Positions 44,097 through 53,383 of a stretch of 64,000 bases of DNA are shown piece by piece. The notes beneath the pieces are model-generated. The model saw nothing but the letters and a program-made list of their open reading frames with translations. It had not been told where the DNA came from and made no database searches. Position 1 is the first letter of the stretch. Every line of letters starts with the position of its first letter. Source of the DNA: Roseburia lenta (GTDB lineage: Bacteria; Bacillota; Clostridia; Lachnospirales; Lachnospiraceae); contig NZ_JACOPG010000003.1 of NCBI RefSeq assembly GCF_014287435.1, positions 124,001 through 188,000 on the forward strand, read 5' to 3'. The position numbers and the translations under genes were made by a program.

Positions 44097-45299
44097 ATGA
44101 ATTACGAATTTTTACTTTGGATTGCTTTGATTTTAATTTCGACAAAAGTATTGGGACTGCTGTGTAAGGCAGTACATTTGCCGGAGGTTGTAGGAGCACT
44201 CTTGGCAGGTGTGATCTTAGGACCTTCTGCACTGGGACTTATGTCTATGGAGGGCGATACCGGTACACTGCTTACATATGTGGCAGAGATGGGCGTTATT
44301 TTCCTTATGTTCTCCGCAGGTCTGGATACAGACTTAAAGGAATTAAAGGCCAATATCGGAGCCTCTTTTGTTACGGCATTGATCGGTGTTATTGTACCTC
44401 TGATCGGTGGTATGATCGGTTATGCCATTTACTTTGGAGAAGATCTGAGCAATTACGATCAGATGTTACAGAGTCTTTTCGTCGGTGTTGTACTGACGGC
44501 GACTTCCGTTAGTATCACGGTAGAAACTCTGCGAGAGATGGGCAGATTGTCCGGCAAGGTTGGTATGACCATCTTGGGTGCAGCCATTATCGATGATATC
44601 CTGGGTATGGTCGTTCTGGCTGTTGTTTCCAGCATGAAGGATACTTCCGTAAAGCCAACAACCGTATTGATCAAGATTGTATTATACTTTGTATTGATCC
44701 TGATCCTCTTTATGGTTACCAGCCGCCTGGAGTTTGCGATCGAAAAAAATGACCACAAGAGACGTGTGGCAATCTTTGCCATTGCATTCTGCTTTATCTT
44801 AGCCTATGTATCAGAGATCGGTTTTGGTATCGCGGATATTACCGGTGCATACTTTGCCGGTGTTATGTTATGCCAGTCAAAGATCAGAGATTATGTTGAT
44901 GTCAAGATCCATGATGTATCAACTGTATTCTTCTCATGTATCTTCTTTGCCAGTGTAGGTTTAAAGGTTACCCTTGGTGGTATGACCTTAAAGGTATGGA
45001 TGTTTGCAGTGATCCTGACACTTATCGCTATCATTTCCAAGATGGTAGGATGCGGACTTGGCGCAAAGATCTGCAAGTTTACATGGAAAGAGTCTTTGCA
45101 GACAGGTGTTGGTATGATTTCCCGAGGTGAGGTTGCCCTGATCGTTGCAGAAAAAGGACGTCAGGTAGGACTGATCAACGAAGATTTGTTTGCACCGATC
45201 ATTCTGGTCGTTATTGTCACCACGCTGATCACCCCAATCCTTTTGAAGGTAGTGTTCAAGGGTGATGAGCCGGCAGAAAGTGCAGTAGAGAAAGCATAA
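44097..45299 (+). CDS. Cation:proton antiporter, CPA2 (KefB/Nap) family
   Basis: A 400-residue membrane protein with about 12 hydrophobic segments. Typical sites are LPEVVGALLAGVILGPSALG near residues 24-43, MFSAGLDTDLKEL, the ion-binding-like AIIDDILGMVVL, and ISRGEVALIVAEKG near the C-terminus. There is no TrkA-N or TrkA-C domain. It exchanges Na+ or K+ for protons. AAAGG is 8 nt before ATG 44097. It is a single-gene unit with its own promoter and terminator. Confidence 0.9.
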   Translation: MNYEFLLWIALILISTKVLGLLCKAVHLPEVVGALLAGVILGPSALGLMSMEGDTGTLLTYVAEMGVIFLMFSAGLDTDLKELKANIGASFVTALIGVIVPLIGGMIGYAIYFGEDLSNYDQMLQSLFVGVVLTATSVSITVETLREMGRLSGKVGMTILGAAIIDDILGMVVLAVVSSMKDTSVKPTTVLIKIVLYFVLILILFMVTSRLEFAIEKNDHKRRVAIFAIAFCFILAYVSEIGFGIADITGAYFAGVMLCQSKIRDYVDVKIHDVSTVFFSCIFFASVGLKVTLGGMTLKVWMFAVILTLIAIISKMVGCGLGAKICKFTWKESLQTGVGMISRGEVALIVAEKGRQVGLINEDLFAPIILVVIVTTLITPILLKVVFKGDEPAESAVEKA

Positions 45300-45323
45300 G
45301 TCTGGGAAATAAATATGAAATGG

Positions 45324-45371
45324 AATCCGACAGATGTGGCATGTGATATTGCCCGACTGTCGGATTTTTTG
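45324..45371 (+). terminator. Terminator after the antiporter
   Basis: AATCCGACAG (45324-45333) and CTGTCGGATT (45357-45366) form a 10-bp stem with a 23-nt loop, then more T's. Confidence 0.82.
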
Positions 45372-45519
45372 TATAAAAGGCACATTTTTTCTATGTATTT
45401 AAACATACAAAAACAACAAAGCGTATGATAAACACACATAAATGCTTTTTTAATGGTGGGAAGATGTCATAGAACCTATTATATTAATCCTAGAAAAAAT
45501 AATTTTTAGGAGGTCAATG

Positions 45520-46431
45520 ATGGCAAGTCAAGAAATGGAAACATTAAAAACAGGAATGAAGATGATGATGGAGAAAGGCTTTGCACCAAAATTTGACGGA
45601 AAGATGGATCCTTTGAATTTGCGTGAAGTGGTCTTCGCAGCGCAAAAACGCATGCCGGCAGAACCAGGCATAGAGTTCCTTCCGGTTACCTACGGTGGAG
45701 TGACCGGAGAGATCAATCGACCGGAGCAAAAGAAAGATGACTATATCATTATCTATATCCATGGCGGCGGGTTGATCTGTGGTAATGCCTTTTCGTCCAG
45801 AGGTTATGCCTCTATGCTGGCGGCAGAAACGAAGCGGGATGTCTATACACTGGATTACCGGCTGGCTCCGGAAAATAGATTCCCGGCGGCTGTGGATGAT
45901 GCCTTTGCTTTTTATCAGGGAGTTTTGGAGGAACACAAGAATACACCGATTTTCCTGATCGGGGAATCAGGAGGTGCCTACCTATGTATTACAACCATGA
46001 TGAAGTGTCGTGATGAGGAGGTTAAGAAACCTGCAGGCATTGTACCATATTCTGCACCGATTGATTTCGCTGGGCGCATTGATCGTCATTTTGAGGGCAA
46101 TAAAGACTTTACAGTGACGCCGGACGGCTTGGAAACACTGAAAGATATGCTTTTGGAAGAAAAGGATCTGGATAATGTGTATGCCAACCCGTATCTGGAT
46201 GATTTGCATGGCTTTTGTCCGGTGCTCTTAGCCTGGGATGAATCGGAGTCTTTGGCAGTGGATCAGAAGATAATTGTGGACAAGTTGGAAAAACAGGGCA
46301 GCCCTTGTCAGTATAAGTCTTATCCGGACTGCTTTCATGCCTTTGCAACAGCAGGACGTGGCACGGAAGAAAGCCGTGAAGTTCTGCGCGATACCATAGC
46401 TTTTTTTGAAAAATACAAAACACAGGCTTAG
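45520..46431 (+). CDS. HSL-family alpha/beta-hydrolase (esterase/lipase)
   Basis: A 303-residue cytoplasmic hydrolase of the hormone-sensitive-lipase type: oxyanion block YIHGGGLICGN, the nucleophile elbow GESGGAYL, an aspartate in LLAWDESE and histidine in DCFHAFAT. YRLAPENRFPAAVDDA is a family hallmark. AGGAGG is 6 nt before ATG 45520. It faces the TetR-family gene and the two overlap at their ends by 4 bp. Substrate unknown. A palindromic TATGT-6-ACATA sequence at 45392-45407 upstream might be an operator. Confidence 0.86.
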   Translation: MASQEMETLKTGMKMMMEKGFAPKFDGKMDPLNLREVVFAAQKRMPAEPGIEFLPVTYGGVTGEINRPEQKKDDYIIIYIHGGGLICGNAFSSRGYASMLAAETKRDVYTLDYRLAPENRFPAAVDDAFAFYQGVLEEHKNTPIFLIGESGGAYLCITTMMKCRDEEVKKPAGIVPYSAPIDFAGRIDRHFEGNKDFTVTPDGLETLKDMLLEEKDLDNVYANPYLDDLHGFCPVLLAWDESESLAVDQKIIVDKLEKQGSPCQYKSYPDCFHAFATAGRGTEESREVLRDTIAFFEKYKTQA

Positions 46432-47057
46432 ACAGGTTTGTCAGCTACAGAAAAGTGACGGGATGAATAGTTCTGTAAAAGATTTTGAAAGGCTTCTTCT
46501 GCCTCGGGTGACTCCAGGCGGAAGAAGTTTTTTGCCATATTATAAAAAGTCTGGAAAAAGAGATTGATAAAATCTGTGTCAAGGCTGGAATCCAGATTCA
46601 GATAGTAGAGCATATAATCTATGGTCATTCCGGCGAAGAGACTGGCTTCTAAAGGTGAAATCTGATGAAGATTTTTCCCCAACATCTCTTCCAGATATTG
46701 ACGGATCCGGTCTTTGAGCGGAAGAGAACTAGACTGTATGGAAAAAATCTTTTTTAAAATGGAGCGGTTTTTTTGAAAATAGGCCTGCAGTGCGATAGCA
46801 TAATCATTGAGATCCGGATTTTCCATGGCGCCGACAGACTGTGCCACAGCGACAAACTCGTCCAGGTACTTGGCCTGCAGACGCTCAACGATCTCGTATT
46901 TATCGCTGAAGTGTTGATAAAAGGTAGAACGGTTGATCCCGGCTTCTTCAATAATCTGAGCCACAGTGATTTTTTCAAAACGGTTCTTTTCTAGCAGAAG
47001 TAAGAGGGCATTGGTAATATCCCGGTCGGTGCGCTCAAATTGTTTGATTCTTTTCAT
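46428..47057 (-). CDS. TetR-family transcriptional regulator
   Basis: A 209-residue repressor: N-terminal helix-turn-helix ALLLLLEKNRFEKITVAQII and RSTFYQHFSDKYEIVE (recognition helix), then a ligand-binding C-terminal domain of the TetR_C_7/DUF type. AGGAGAATCAT stands before the ATG. It lies 20 bp after glpP on the same strand and converges on the esterase gene, which it may control. Ligand unknown. Confidence 0.86.
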   Translation of the reverse strand: MKRIKQFERTDRDITNALLLLLEKNRFEKITVAQIIEEAGINRSTFYQHFSDKYEIVERLQAKYLDEFVAVAQSVGAMENPDLNDYAIALQAYFQKNRSILKKIFSIQSSSLPLKDRIRQYLEEMLGKNLHQISPLEASLFAGMTIDYMLYYLNLDSSLDTDFINLFFQTFYNMAKNFFRLESPEAEEAFQNLLQNYSSRHFSVADKPV

Positions 47058-47077
47058 ATGATTCTCCTATCTTATAT

Positions 47078-47644
47078 CTATAAAAACCATACATCCTGAT
47101 TGGTGGTTGAAATAGCAGTTGCACCGGCATCGATAAGTGCGTAGACGTCTTCCTTTTCACTGATCAGACCGCTGGAGATTAGCGGCTGGTGGTTCATTTT
47201 ACGGATGCGGCGGACGACACTTGGCATTGGCCCGGGCAAGACTTCTATAACGTCAGGCTTTGTGTTTTTTAATTGTTTCTCAATGCTGTCATATGCCATG
47301 GAATCGATAAAAAAGAAACGCATAATGGTACACAAGCCCAAATCCTTGGCTCTGGAAATCAGGGGGGCTTTCGTGGAAATGATGCCGTCAGCTTTGGTAA
47401 ATTTGGAGATATAGTCAACGGCTGCTTCTTTGGAACTCAGCCCCTGAATCAGATCCATGTGTACAAATGCCAGTTTGCCACTGCCTTTTACCTTTTCTAC
47501 GATGGAAGGGATGGTAATGATATCGCCGTAAAGAATGAAGATGATCTGGCTGTCACAGTCCAGACAGCGGGTAAGTCCTGCATCATCTTTGATGGCTGCA
47601 ATGATGGGAGAGTCCTCCAATGCCTCTTTAAATTCTTTTTTCAT
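47078..47644 (-). CDS. glpP: Glycerol uptake operon antiterminator
   Basis: A 188-residue GlpP protein: SPIIAAIKDDAGL at the N-terminus, FVHMDLIQGLSS, KADGIISTK, and IEVLPGPMPSVVRRI with GLISEKEDVYALIDAGATAISTT. GlpP binds glycerol-3-phosphate and allows transcription through leader terminators of glp genes. A leader terminator of this kind stands at 53290-53339, before the three-gene operon nearby, so that operon is the likely target. AAGGAG is 7 nt before the ATG; an extended -10 TGCTACAAT lies at 47683-47691. Confidence 0.92.
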   Translation of the reverse strand: MKKEFKEALEDSPIIAAIKDDAGLTRCLDCDSQIIFILYGDIITIPSIVEKVKGSGKLAFVHMDLIQGLSSKEAAVDYISKFTKADGIISTKAPLISRAKDLGLCTIMRFFFIDSMAYDSIEKQLKNTKPDVIEVLPGPMPSVVRRIRKMNHQPLISSGLISEKEDVYALIDAGATAISTTNQDVWFL

Positions 47645-47710
47645 GTGAATACTCCTTGTAAAATCAACCTACTATTGTCATGATTGTAGCACAAAACAAG
47701 TAGAAAAGCG

Positions 47711-48619
47711 TTATAACCTGTCTGGACAAAGACAAATAAGTGCATCCTCCATATCCTGTGGCAGAGCTGCGGTAAAGGTCATAGGTTCCTTTGTGATCGG
47801 ATGAATAAAGGACATGCGATAGGAATGGAGTGCCTGCCGCTTCATATAGCGCATATCGGGATTGTAGAGATAATCGCCGATCAGAGGATACCCGATGTAT
47901 TTCATATGTACGCGGATCTGGTGTGTGCGACCGGTTTCCAGTTGCAGGGAGACAAGGGCGTGATCGTTTAGTGCCTTTTCGACTTTATAATGGGTGATGG
48001 CACGATCGCCACACGAAAAATCGACCTCTCTTGCAAGGATGGTTCCGTCTACCCGGGCAAGGGGAGCATCAATGGTGCCGGTGGTGGGATCCGGGATGCC
48101 ACTGCAAATGGCAAGATATTCCCGTCGCACCTCCTTTTTTGCCACAGCATCGGACAGGATACTGGATGCTACTAAATGCTTTGCAACGATGGTAAGACCG
48201 GATGTGTCGCGATCCAGACGGTTGGTACAGCGGAAAATAAAAGGCTTGCCCTGTTTCTCATAGTAATATGCCAAAGCGTTTGCAAGTGAATTCTCGTAAT
48301 TTGCCATGGAAGGATGAATGGGCATGCCGGCTGCCTTGTTGAGAACAATGATATCCTCATCCTCATAGATAATATCCAGTGGCAGGTCTACGGGAGGGAT
48401 CTTTTCAGAAGAAACCTCCTCATTGATCTGGACGCGCAAGTGGTCGCCGGCATGGACTTTGTCCTTCATATAGACAAATTGACCGTTGAGCAGGATGTTT
48501 TGAGGCATGCGCTTGATGAGTGTCAGATTCTGACCGGAGAAGCCCTGCCGCCTTAAAAAATGCTCGATGCGTATACCTTCATCTGCTCTTGTGATCTGAT
48601 AGTCAATCGTTCGTTTCAT
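47711..48619 (-). CDS. RluA/RluD-family pseudouridine synthase
   Basis: A 302-residue enzyme with an N-terminal S4-like region (IRIEHFLRRQGFSGQNL) and the synthase domain: NRLDRDTSGLTIVAK with the catalytic aspartate, EYLAICSG, LETGRTHQIRVHM and the GYPLIGDYLY element. It modifies uridines in rRNA. Two nucleotides-scale spacing from the MATE gene (4 bp) on the same strand suggests co-transcription. It differs from the S4-less RluA-type gene at 7386. Confidence 0.9.
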   Translation of the reverse strand: MKRTIDYQITRADEGIRIEHFLRRQGFSGQNLTLIKRMPQNILLNGQFVYMKDKVHAGDHLRVQINEEVSSEKIPPVDLPLDIIYEDEDIIVLNKAAGMPIHPSMANYENSLANALAYYYEKQGKPFIFRCTNRLDRDTSGLTIVAKHLVASSILSDAVAKKEVRREYLAICSGIPDPTTGTIDAPLARVDGTILAREVDFSCGDRAITHYKVEKALNDHALVSLQLETGRTHQIRVHMKYIGYPLIGDYLYNPDMRYMKRQALHSYRMSFIHPITKEPMTFTAALPQDMEDALICLCPDRL

Positions 48620-48623
48620 GTAT

Positions 48624-49988
48624 CTATGCCTGCCCTAAATTTTTCAATGCCTTTTTGAATTGGACGGTAAAGAGGATGATCGTAAAGGTGACGGCTAAGA
48701 TGTCAGCGATCGGTTCCGCAGTGTAAACAGCCATGGTCTTGTCGGCAAGAAAATGTGGCAGAATGTAAATGAGCGGGATCAGGAGCACAAATTTACGCAT
48801 GATAGCAACAATGATGGAGCAGACTGCATTGCCGGTGGAGACAAAGGTCATCTGGCAGGCGATCTGGATACCCATCATAAAGAGTGCACCACAGTAAATG
48901 CGCAGAGCCTTAGCGGAGAAGGCTAAAAGGCTGGCATCGTTTGTAAACATACCGGCAAAAATCTGCGGAAATGCCTGCACGCAGATCCAGAGGATGACAG
49001 AGTAGGTCAGGCTGGTGATCAGTAGGAGTTGGAAACTCTTTTTGACACGGGCACTGTTCTTGGCACCGAAATTGTAACTGGTGATCGGCTGGGCACCCTG
49101 TGCGACACCCTGCAATGGCAGCATGGCAAACTGCATGACACTGGTCAGGATGGTCATGGCACCGACTGCAACGTCACCGCCGTATTTGAGCAGAGAAGAG
49201 TTAAAGCACATGGATATGATACTCTCTGTAGACTGCATGATAAAGGCAGAAAGCCCTAAGGCAACACAAGCCGGCATGAGGGGAAGTCCGCTGCGCAAGT
49301 TTGCCTTGCGGATACGCAGTAAGGTCTTTTTCCCGAGCAGAAAATAAATGCACCAGATACAGGAGCATGCCTGGGAAAGAATGGTAGCAAGGGCAGCACC
49401 GCGAACACCCATATGCAGGGCAAAAATAAAGATCGGATCCAATATGATATTGATGACGGCACCGATCAGGACAGTCATCATGCCGTCTTTGGCAAAGCCC
49501 TGTGCTGTGATAAAGGCATTTAAGCCCAGAGTCATCTGGACAAAGATAGTGCCGAGCGCATAAAGGCTCATATAAGAAGTCGCATAAGAAATCGTGTTCT
49601 CGCTGGCTCCAAAGAGTAGGAGAAGATCACGGTTCCAGATGAGGATGACGATGGTAAGTGCCAGTGAGATCATGATCTGTAGTGTAACACAACCGCCGAG
49701 GATCTTTTCTGCAGATTCGTGATCGCCCTTTCCCATAGCGATGGATGCACGCGGTGCAGCACCGGCAGAGACAAGGCATGCAAAGGCAGATACGATCATG
49801 ATGATAGGCATGCAGACACCTACGCCGGTCAGGGCAAGACTGCCTTCGCCCGGAATGTGACCGATATAAATGCGGTCAACGATGTTGTAGAGCATATTTA
49901 CCAACTGGGCAATGACGGTTGGGATAGCCAGTTTAAGTAACAATTTACCGATAGGCTGGGTTCCTAAAAATTCTTTATCCTGATTCAT
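48624..49988 (-). CDS. MATE family efflux transporter
   Basis: A 454-residue membrane protein with about 12 hydrophobic segments and the two-fold repeat of MATE exporters: FLGTQPIGKLLLKLAIPTVIAQLVN at the N-terminus and GVAQGAQPITSYNFGAKN in the middle, a common family signature. It pumps drugs or other cations out in exchange for Na+ or H+. AAAGG stands upstream of the ATG and an extended -10 (TGCTATAAT, 50033-50041) farther up. The next gene starts 4 bp downstream. Confidence 0.9.
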   Translation of the reverse strand: MNQDKEFLGTQPIGKLLLKLAIPTVIAQLVNMLYNIVDRIYIGHIPGEGSLALTGVGVCMPIIMIVSAFACLVSAGAAPRASIAMGKGDHESAEKILGGCVTLQIMISLALTIVILIWNRDLLLLFGASENTISYATSYMSLYALGTIFVQMTLGLNAFITAQGFAKDGMMTVLIGAVINIILDPIFIFALHMGVRGAALATILSQACSCIWCIYFLLGKKTLLRIRKANLRSGLPLMPACVALGLSAFIMQSTESIISMCFNSSLLKYGGDVAVGAMTILTSVMQFAMLPLQGVAQGAQPITSYNFGAKNSARVKKSFQLLLITSLTYSVILWICVQAFPQIFAGMFTNDASLLAFSAKALRIYCGALFMMGIQIACQMTFVSTGNAVCSIIVAIMRKFVLLIPLIYILPHFLADKTMAVYTAEPIADILAVTFTIILFTVQFKKALKNLGQA

Positions 49989-50093
49989 AGTGTTTATCCT
50001 TTCCTGTATAAATCCATAAACGCATAAATCTTATTATAGCATAGATACACAGGACGACACCTACATTTTTTACCGGATTTGGACAGTATTTAG

Positions 50094-50132
50094 ATAAAAA
50101 AAGGAGAAGCCGTCCCCCAACGGCTTCTCCTT
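50094..50132 (-). terminator. Terminator of the glycerol-3-phosphate operon
   Basis: A perfect 13-bp stem (50101-50113 with 50120-50132), 6-nt loop; read on the minus strand it is followed by seven T's. Confidence 0.9.
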
Positions 50133-50189
50133 TATCTCCCTTATTAAAACCCCTTACATTTTACTCCGTATCTTCTCAAAAAAGACTTC

Positions 50190-50555
50190 TTACTTTACGT
50201 CTACATTCTTTGTCGCTACGACATCAACACCTGTGTCACAGACATTGGCAAGAACAACATCACCAATGGCAACCGGTGCAGGAACAACAACATTTTCCAG
50301 AGCCTTGCAGATATCAAAGATCATGCCTTTTGGAATATCTTCTTTGGTCTTGCAGGAAACCATGTTGATCTTACCACCTTTGACGCGGACAGAAGATGTT
50401 ACGATTCTGGTAGGATTCGTACATTCTTTTCTGGCATATTTATCGCCGTTTGGACAAGTGTTTCCGGTCACTTCTGTAACTTGACCATTTTCTAATGTAA
50501 CCTTAAGGCTGCATCCCATAGGACAGCCGATACAAATCAATTCTCTTGTTTCCAT
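50190..50555 (-). CDS. DUF1667 protein of a glycerol-3-phosphate oxidoreductase complex
   Basis: A 121-residue protein with four-cysteine cluster CIGCPMGC and later CPNGDKYARKEC, the DUF1667 pattern, likely binding iron-sulfur. In Thermotoga and clostridia the gene follows two flavoprotein genes as here, near glpP and glycerol genes. It probably is an electron-transfer subunit of the flavoprotein complex. GAGGAGG lies 7 nt before the ATG within the end of the previous gene. Confidence 0.85.
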   Translation of the reverse strand: METRELICIGCPMGCSLKVTLENGQVTEVTGNTCPNGDKYARKECTNPTRIVTSSVRVKGGKINMVSCKTKEDIPKGMIFDICKALENVVVPAPVAIGDVVLANVCDTGVDVVATKNVDVK

Positions 50556-50557
50556 CC

Positions 50558-51817
50558 TTATGCCTCCTCAATCTTGATTGTAATGTTCTCAATGTCAGGG
50601 TACTCTGCCAACTGTGATTTCTTCAGAACAACCTGCTCCATTTCACCCGGTGCCATAACCGGACGTTTTCTCTTGGAGATCAAGGTATCTCCAAAGTAGG
50701 TAGCGATCGCGCAGCCCTTGAAGACCTGACCTACACGGAAACGAACCGTTAAAGTGTCATCCATTACTTCCGGACGTACATATTTTGGAACGGTATAGCG
50801 GACACCGTCAACCGGCAGGATCTCGATCTGCTTTGCAGAAGTAACTTCGCCTTCCTTGATGTATTTTGCAGCATTCTTTCCGGCATTGGTTGCTTCCTGT
50901 GAAACAAAGTCAACCAGATCATGTACATGAAGTACGTTACCACAGGCGAATACGCCCGGGATGTTGGTCTCTAAACTGTCATTTACAACAGGACCGGAAG
51001 TGATAGGACTGAGGTCTACACCTGCGGTCTTGGAAAGTTCGTTTTCCGGTAAAAGTCCACAAGACAGAAGCAGGGTATCGCAATCGTAGTGGATCTCTGT
51101 GCCAGGGATCGGCTTGCGGTCCGGTCCGACCTCGGCGATGGTAATGCCTTCTACACGTTCTTTACCCTGAATGTCAACAACGGTGTGAGATAAGTAAAGC
51201 GGAATATCGAAGTCATTTAAGCACTGTACGATATTTCTCTTCAGACCACCGGAATAAGGCATCAGTTCGGCAACAGCGAGAACCTTTGCTCCCTCTAAAG
51301 TCATACGACGTGCCATGATCAGACCGATATCACCGGAGCCTAAGATGACAACGCGGCGGCCAGGCATATAGCCTTCGATATTAACAAGACGCTGGGCGGT
51401 ACCTGCTGAGAAAATACCTGCCGGACGATAGCCCGGGATATTGAGCGCACCACGGGAACGCTCGCGGCATCCCATAGCAAGTACAACAGCCTTTGCCTCT
51501 ACGGTAAACATACCATCGGTAGAATTCATGGCGGTAACAACCTTGTCATTTGAGATATCCATGACCATGGTGTTCAACTTGTACTCGATGCCACGTTCCT
51601 CTACCTGGGCAATGAAACGTGATGCATACTCCGGACCGGTCAACTCTTCTTTAAAAGTGTGAAGACCGAAACCATTATGGATACACTGGTTTAAGATACC
51701 ACCTAATTCACGATCTCTTTCAATAATTAAAATACTGTCAATTCCATTATCTTTTGCAGCGATAGCAGCAGCAAGACCTGCAGGACCACCACCAACAATG
51801 ACTAAATCATATTTCAT
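50558..51817 (-). CDS. FAD/NAD-dependent oxidoreductase, second flavoprotein subunit
   Basis: A 419-residue flavoprotein with the N-terminal dinucleotide fold GGGPAGLAAAIAA and an internal NAD(P) fold VVILGSGDIGLIMARR, plus MGCRERSRGALNIPGYRPAG and VFACGNVLHVHDLVDFVSQE. This is the NADH-oxidase-like subunit found with GlpA-type and DUF1667 proteins. It may pass electrons between NAD(H) and the glycerol-3-phosphate dehydrogenase subunit. AAGGAGGAG precedes the ATG. Confidence 0.87.
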   Translation of the reverse strand: MKYDLVIVGGGPAGLAAAIAAKDNGIDSILIIERDRELGGILNQCIHNGFGLHTFKEELTGPEYASRFIAQVEERGIEYKLNTMVMDISNDKVVTAMNSTDGMFTVEAKAVVLAMGCRERSRGALNIPGYRPAGIFSAGTAQRLVNIEGYMPGRRVVILGSGDIGLIMARRMTLEGAKVLAVAELMPYSGGLKRNIVQCLNDFDIPLYLSHTVVDIQGKERVEGITIAEVGPDRKPIPGTEIHYDCDTLLLSCGLLPENELSKTAGVDLSPITSGPVVNDSLETNIPGVFACGNVLHVHDLVDFVSQEATNAGKNAAKYIKEGEVTSAKQIEILPVDGVRYTVPKYVRPEVMDDTLTVRFRVGQVFKGCAIATYFGDTLISKRKRPVMAPGEMEQVVLKKSQLAEYPDIENITIKIEEA

Positions 51818-51831
51818 TTTCGTGCTCCTCC

Positions 51832-53265
51832 TTATATCTTCTTGTTGTAACCAAATACGATCTTGGCATCTTTACCATTCTTAGTTACATCAAACATGCT
51901 CATTGGAACTTCGCGCTCCAAAATCTCCATTGTTTTCGGTGAGCAGAAGCCTGCCTGACAACGTCCCATGCCGGCTCTTGTTCTACGCTTTACAGCGTCT
52001 AAGGATCTGGCACCTAAGGTTCTGTGGATCGCATCTAAGATCTCACCTTCTGTGATCATTTCGCAGCGGCAAATGATGTTTCCGTACGCCGGCTGCTTTT
52101 TGATGAGTTCATTTCTTTCTTCGATAGAAAGGGTTGCCGGATTGAGGATGCCCTTGCGGTGTCCGTTGAAAGAAGGATTCTTTTCTAATCCCAACTTTTC
52201 TGCAACCTGTGTGGCTACCATTTCGCCGATGGCTGGTGCGGAAGAAAGACCAGGAGACTCAATACCGGCTGCGTTGAAGAAGCCTTCTGCATCTTCTGCT
52301 TCGCCAATAACGAAATCACCGCCAATTTCATGAGCACGAAGTCCGGCAAAGGATGTGATGACCTGACGGAGAGGGACGTTCTTGACAGACTGTGCACTGG
52401 TTGCTCCCAAAGAACCAAGTCCTTCTGCTGTCGTGTTGATACCTTCTTTATTGTCTACATCTTCTGCGGTAGGTCCGACTAAAAGGTTGCCGTGTACGGT
52501 AGGTGTAACCAGAACACCCTTGCCCATCTTGCTAGGCAACTGGAAGATGGTGTGGCTGACATGGTTGCCTGCGCTCTTGTCAAGCAGCATGTACTGACCG
52601 CGGCGGGCGATGATCTGTAACTTGTGTTCGCTTACCATATTGTTGAATTTGTCAGCGTAAACACCGGCTGCGTTGACAACGACCTTAGCCTCGATCGTGT
52701 CTTTGTCGGTCTTGATCAGGTAATGATCATCAGACTTTGTGATGTCTGTTACTTCTGTATTTAGGAAAAATTCTACGCCGTTGTCGGCTGCATTTTCTGC
52801 AAATGCCATGGTCAGATGGAACGGACAAACAATGGCACCGGTAGGAGCGAAAAGTGCTTTGACAACATCATCAGCAAGATTTGGCTCCATCTGGATGAGT
52901 TCGTCACGGTCTAAGATGCGAAGATTCGGAACACCGTTTTTCTTTCCTTTTTCTAATAATTCGTCAAGAAGAGCTGGATCCTGATCCTTGGTACAAACAA
53001 CGAGAGAACCGTTTCTCTTAAATGGAAAATCCAGATCCTTGGACAACTGATCCATCATCTCGTTTCCTCTGACATTGAGTTTTGCCTTTAAGGTTCCCGG
53101 GGTAGCATCAAAACCTGCGTGAACGATAGCACTATTGGCTTTTGATGTTCCGTTGCAAACGTCTTCGTCTCTTTCAATGACACATGCGTTTACTTTGTAC
53201 TTGGATAATTCTCTTGCGATGGCACTGCCGACTACGCCAGCACCAACAATTGCTACATCATACAT
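51832..53265 (-). CDS. Glycerol-3-phosphate dehydrogenase-type FAD oxidoreductase
   Basis: A 477-residue flavoenzyme like GlpA/GlpO: FAD fold VAIVGAGVVGSAIAREL, the DAO domain, and a C-terminal BFD-like [2Fe-2S] segment with cysteines ICRCEMITEGEI and GMGRCQAGFC. It oxidises glycerol-3-phosphate to dihydroxyacetone phosphate and donates electrons to the partner proteins. The start at 53265 has AAAGGAG about 9 nt upstream; the longer frame begins in the leader. First gene of the operon, preceded by a promoter and a terminator-type leader likely controlled by GlpP. Confidence 0.87.
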   Translation of the reverse strand: MYDVAIVGAGVVGSAIARELSKYKVNACVIERDEDVCNGTSKANSAIVHAGFDATPGTLKAKLNVRGNEMMDQLSKDLDFPFKRNGSLVVCTKDQDPALLDELLEKGKKNGVPNLRILDRDELIQMEPNLADDVVKALFAPTGAIVCPFHLTMAFAENAADNGVEFFLNTEVTDITKSDDHYLIKTDKDTIEAKVVVNAAGVYADKFNNMVSEHKLQIIARRGQYMLLDKSAGNHVSHTIFQLPSKMGKGVLVTPTVHGNLLVGPTAEDVDNKEGINTTAEGLGSLGATSAQSVKNVPLRQVITSFAGLRAHEIGGDFVIGEAEDAEGFFNAAGIESPGLSSAPAIGEMVATQVAEKLGLEKNPSFNGHRKGILNPATLSIEERNELIKKQPAYGNIICRCEMITEGEILDAIHRTLGARSLDAVKRRTRAGMGRCQAGFCSPKTMEILEREVPMSMFDVTKNGKDAKIVFGYNKKI

Positions 53266-53289
53266 ATGTAACGACTCCTTTCTTTGCAT

Positions 53290-53339
53290 AAAAAAAGCAA
53301 GATAAATAAAGCGAATTCTATTCGCCTATCTACCTTGCT
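53290..53339 (-). terminator. Leader terminator before the glycerol-3-phosphate operon
   Basis: Minus-strand hairpin: AGCAAG (53334-53339) with CTTGCT (53296-53301), an inner GCGAAT/ATTCGC stem (53311-53325), then a run of seven T's (53290-53296). It stands between the promoter and the first gene, so it is an attenuator. GlpP is the candidate antiterminator. Confidence 0.75.
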
Positions 53340-53365
53340 CTCATCTCTGGTAATTTATTTATTTT

Positions 53366-53383
53366 GTGATATGATTATAGCAC
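53366..53383. promoter_or_regulatory. Imperfect palindrome over the operon -10, candidate operator
   Basis: An 18-bp sequence GTGATATGATTATAGCAC with 14 of 18 symmetric positions covers the minus-strand -10 and lies about 80 bp ahead of the WYL regulator gene. Confidence 0.35.
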
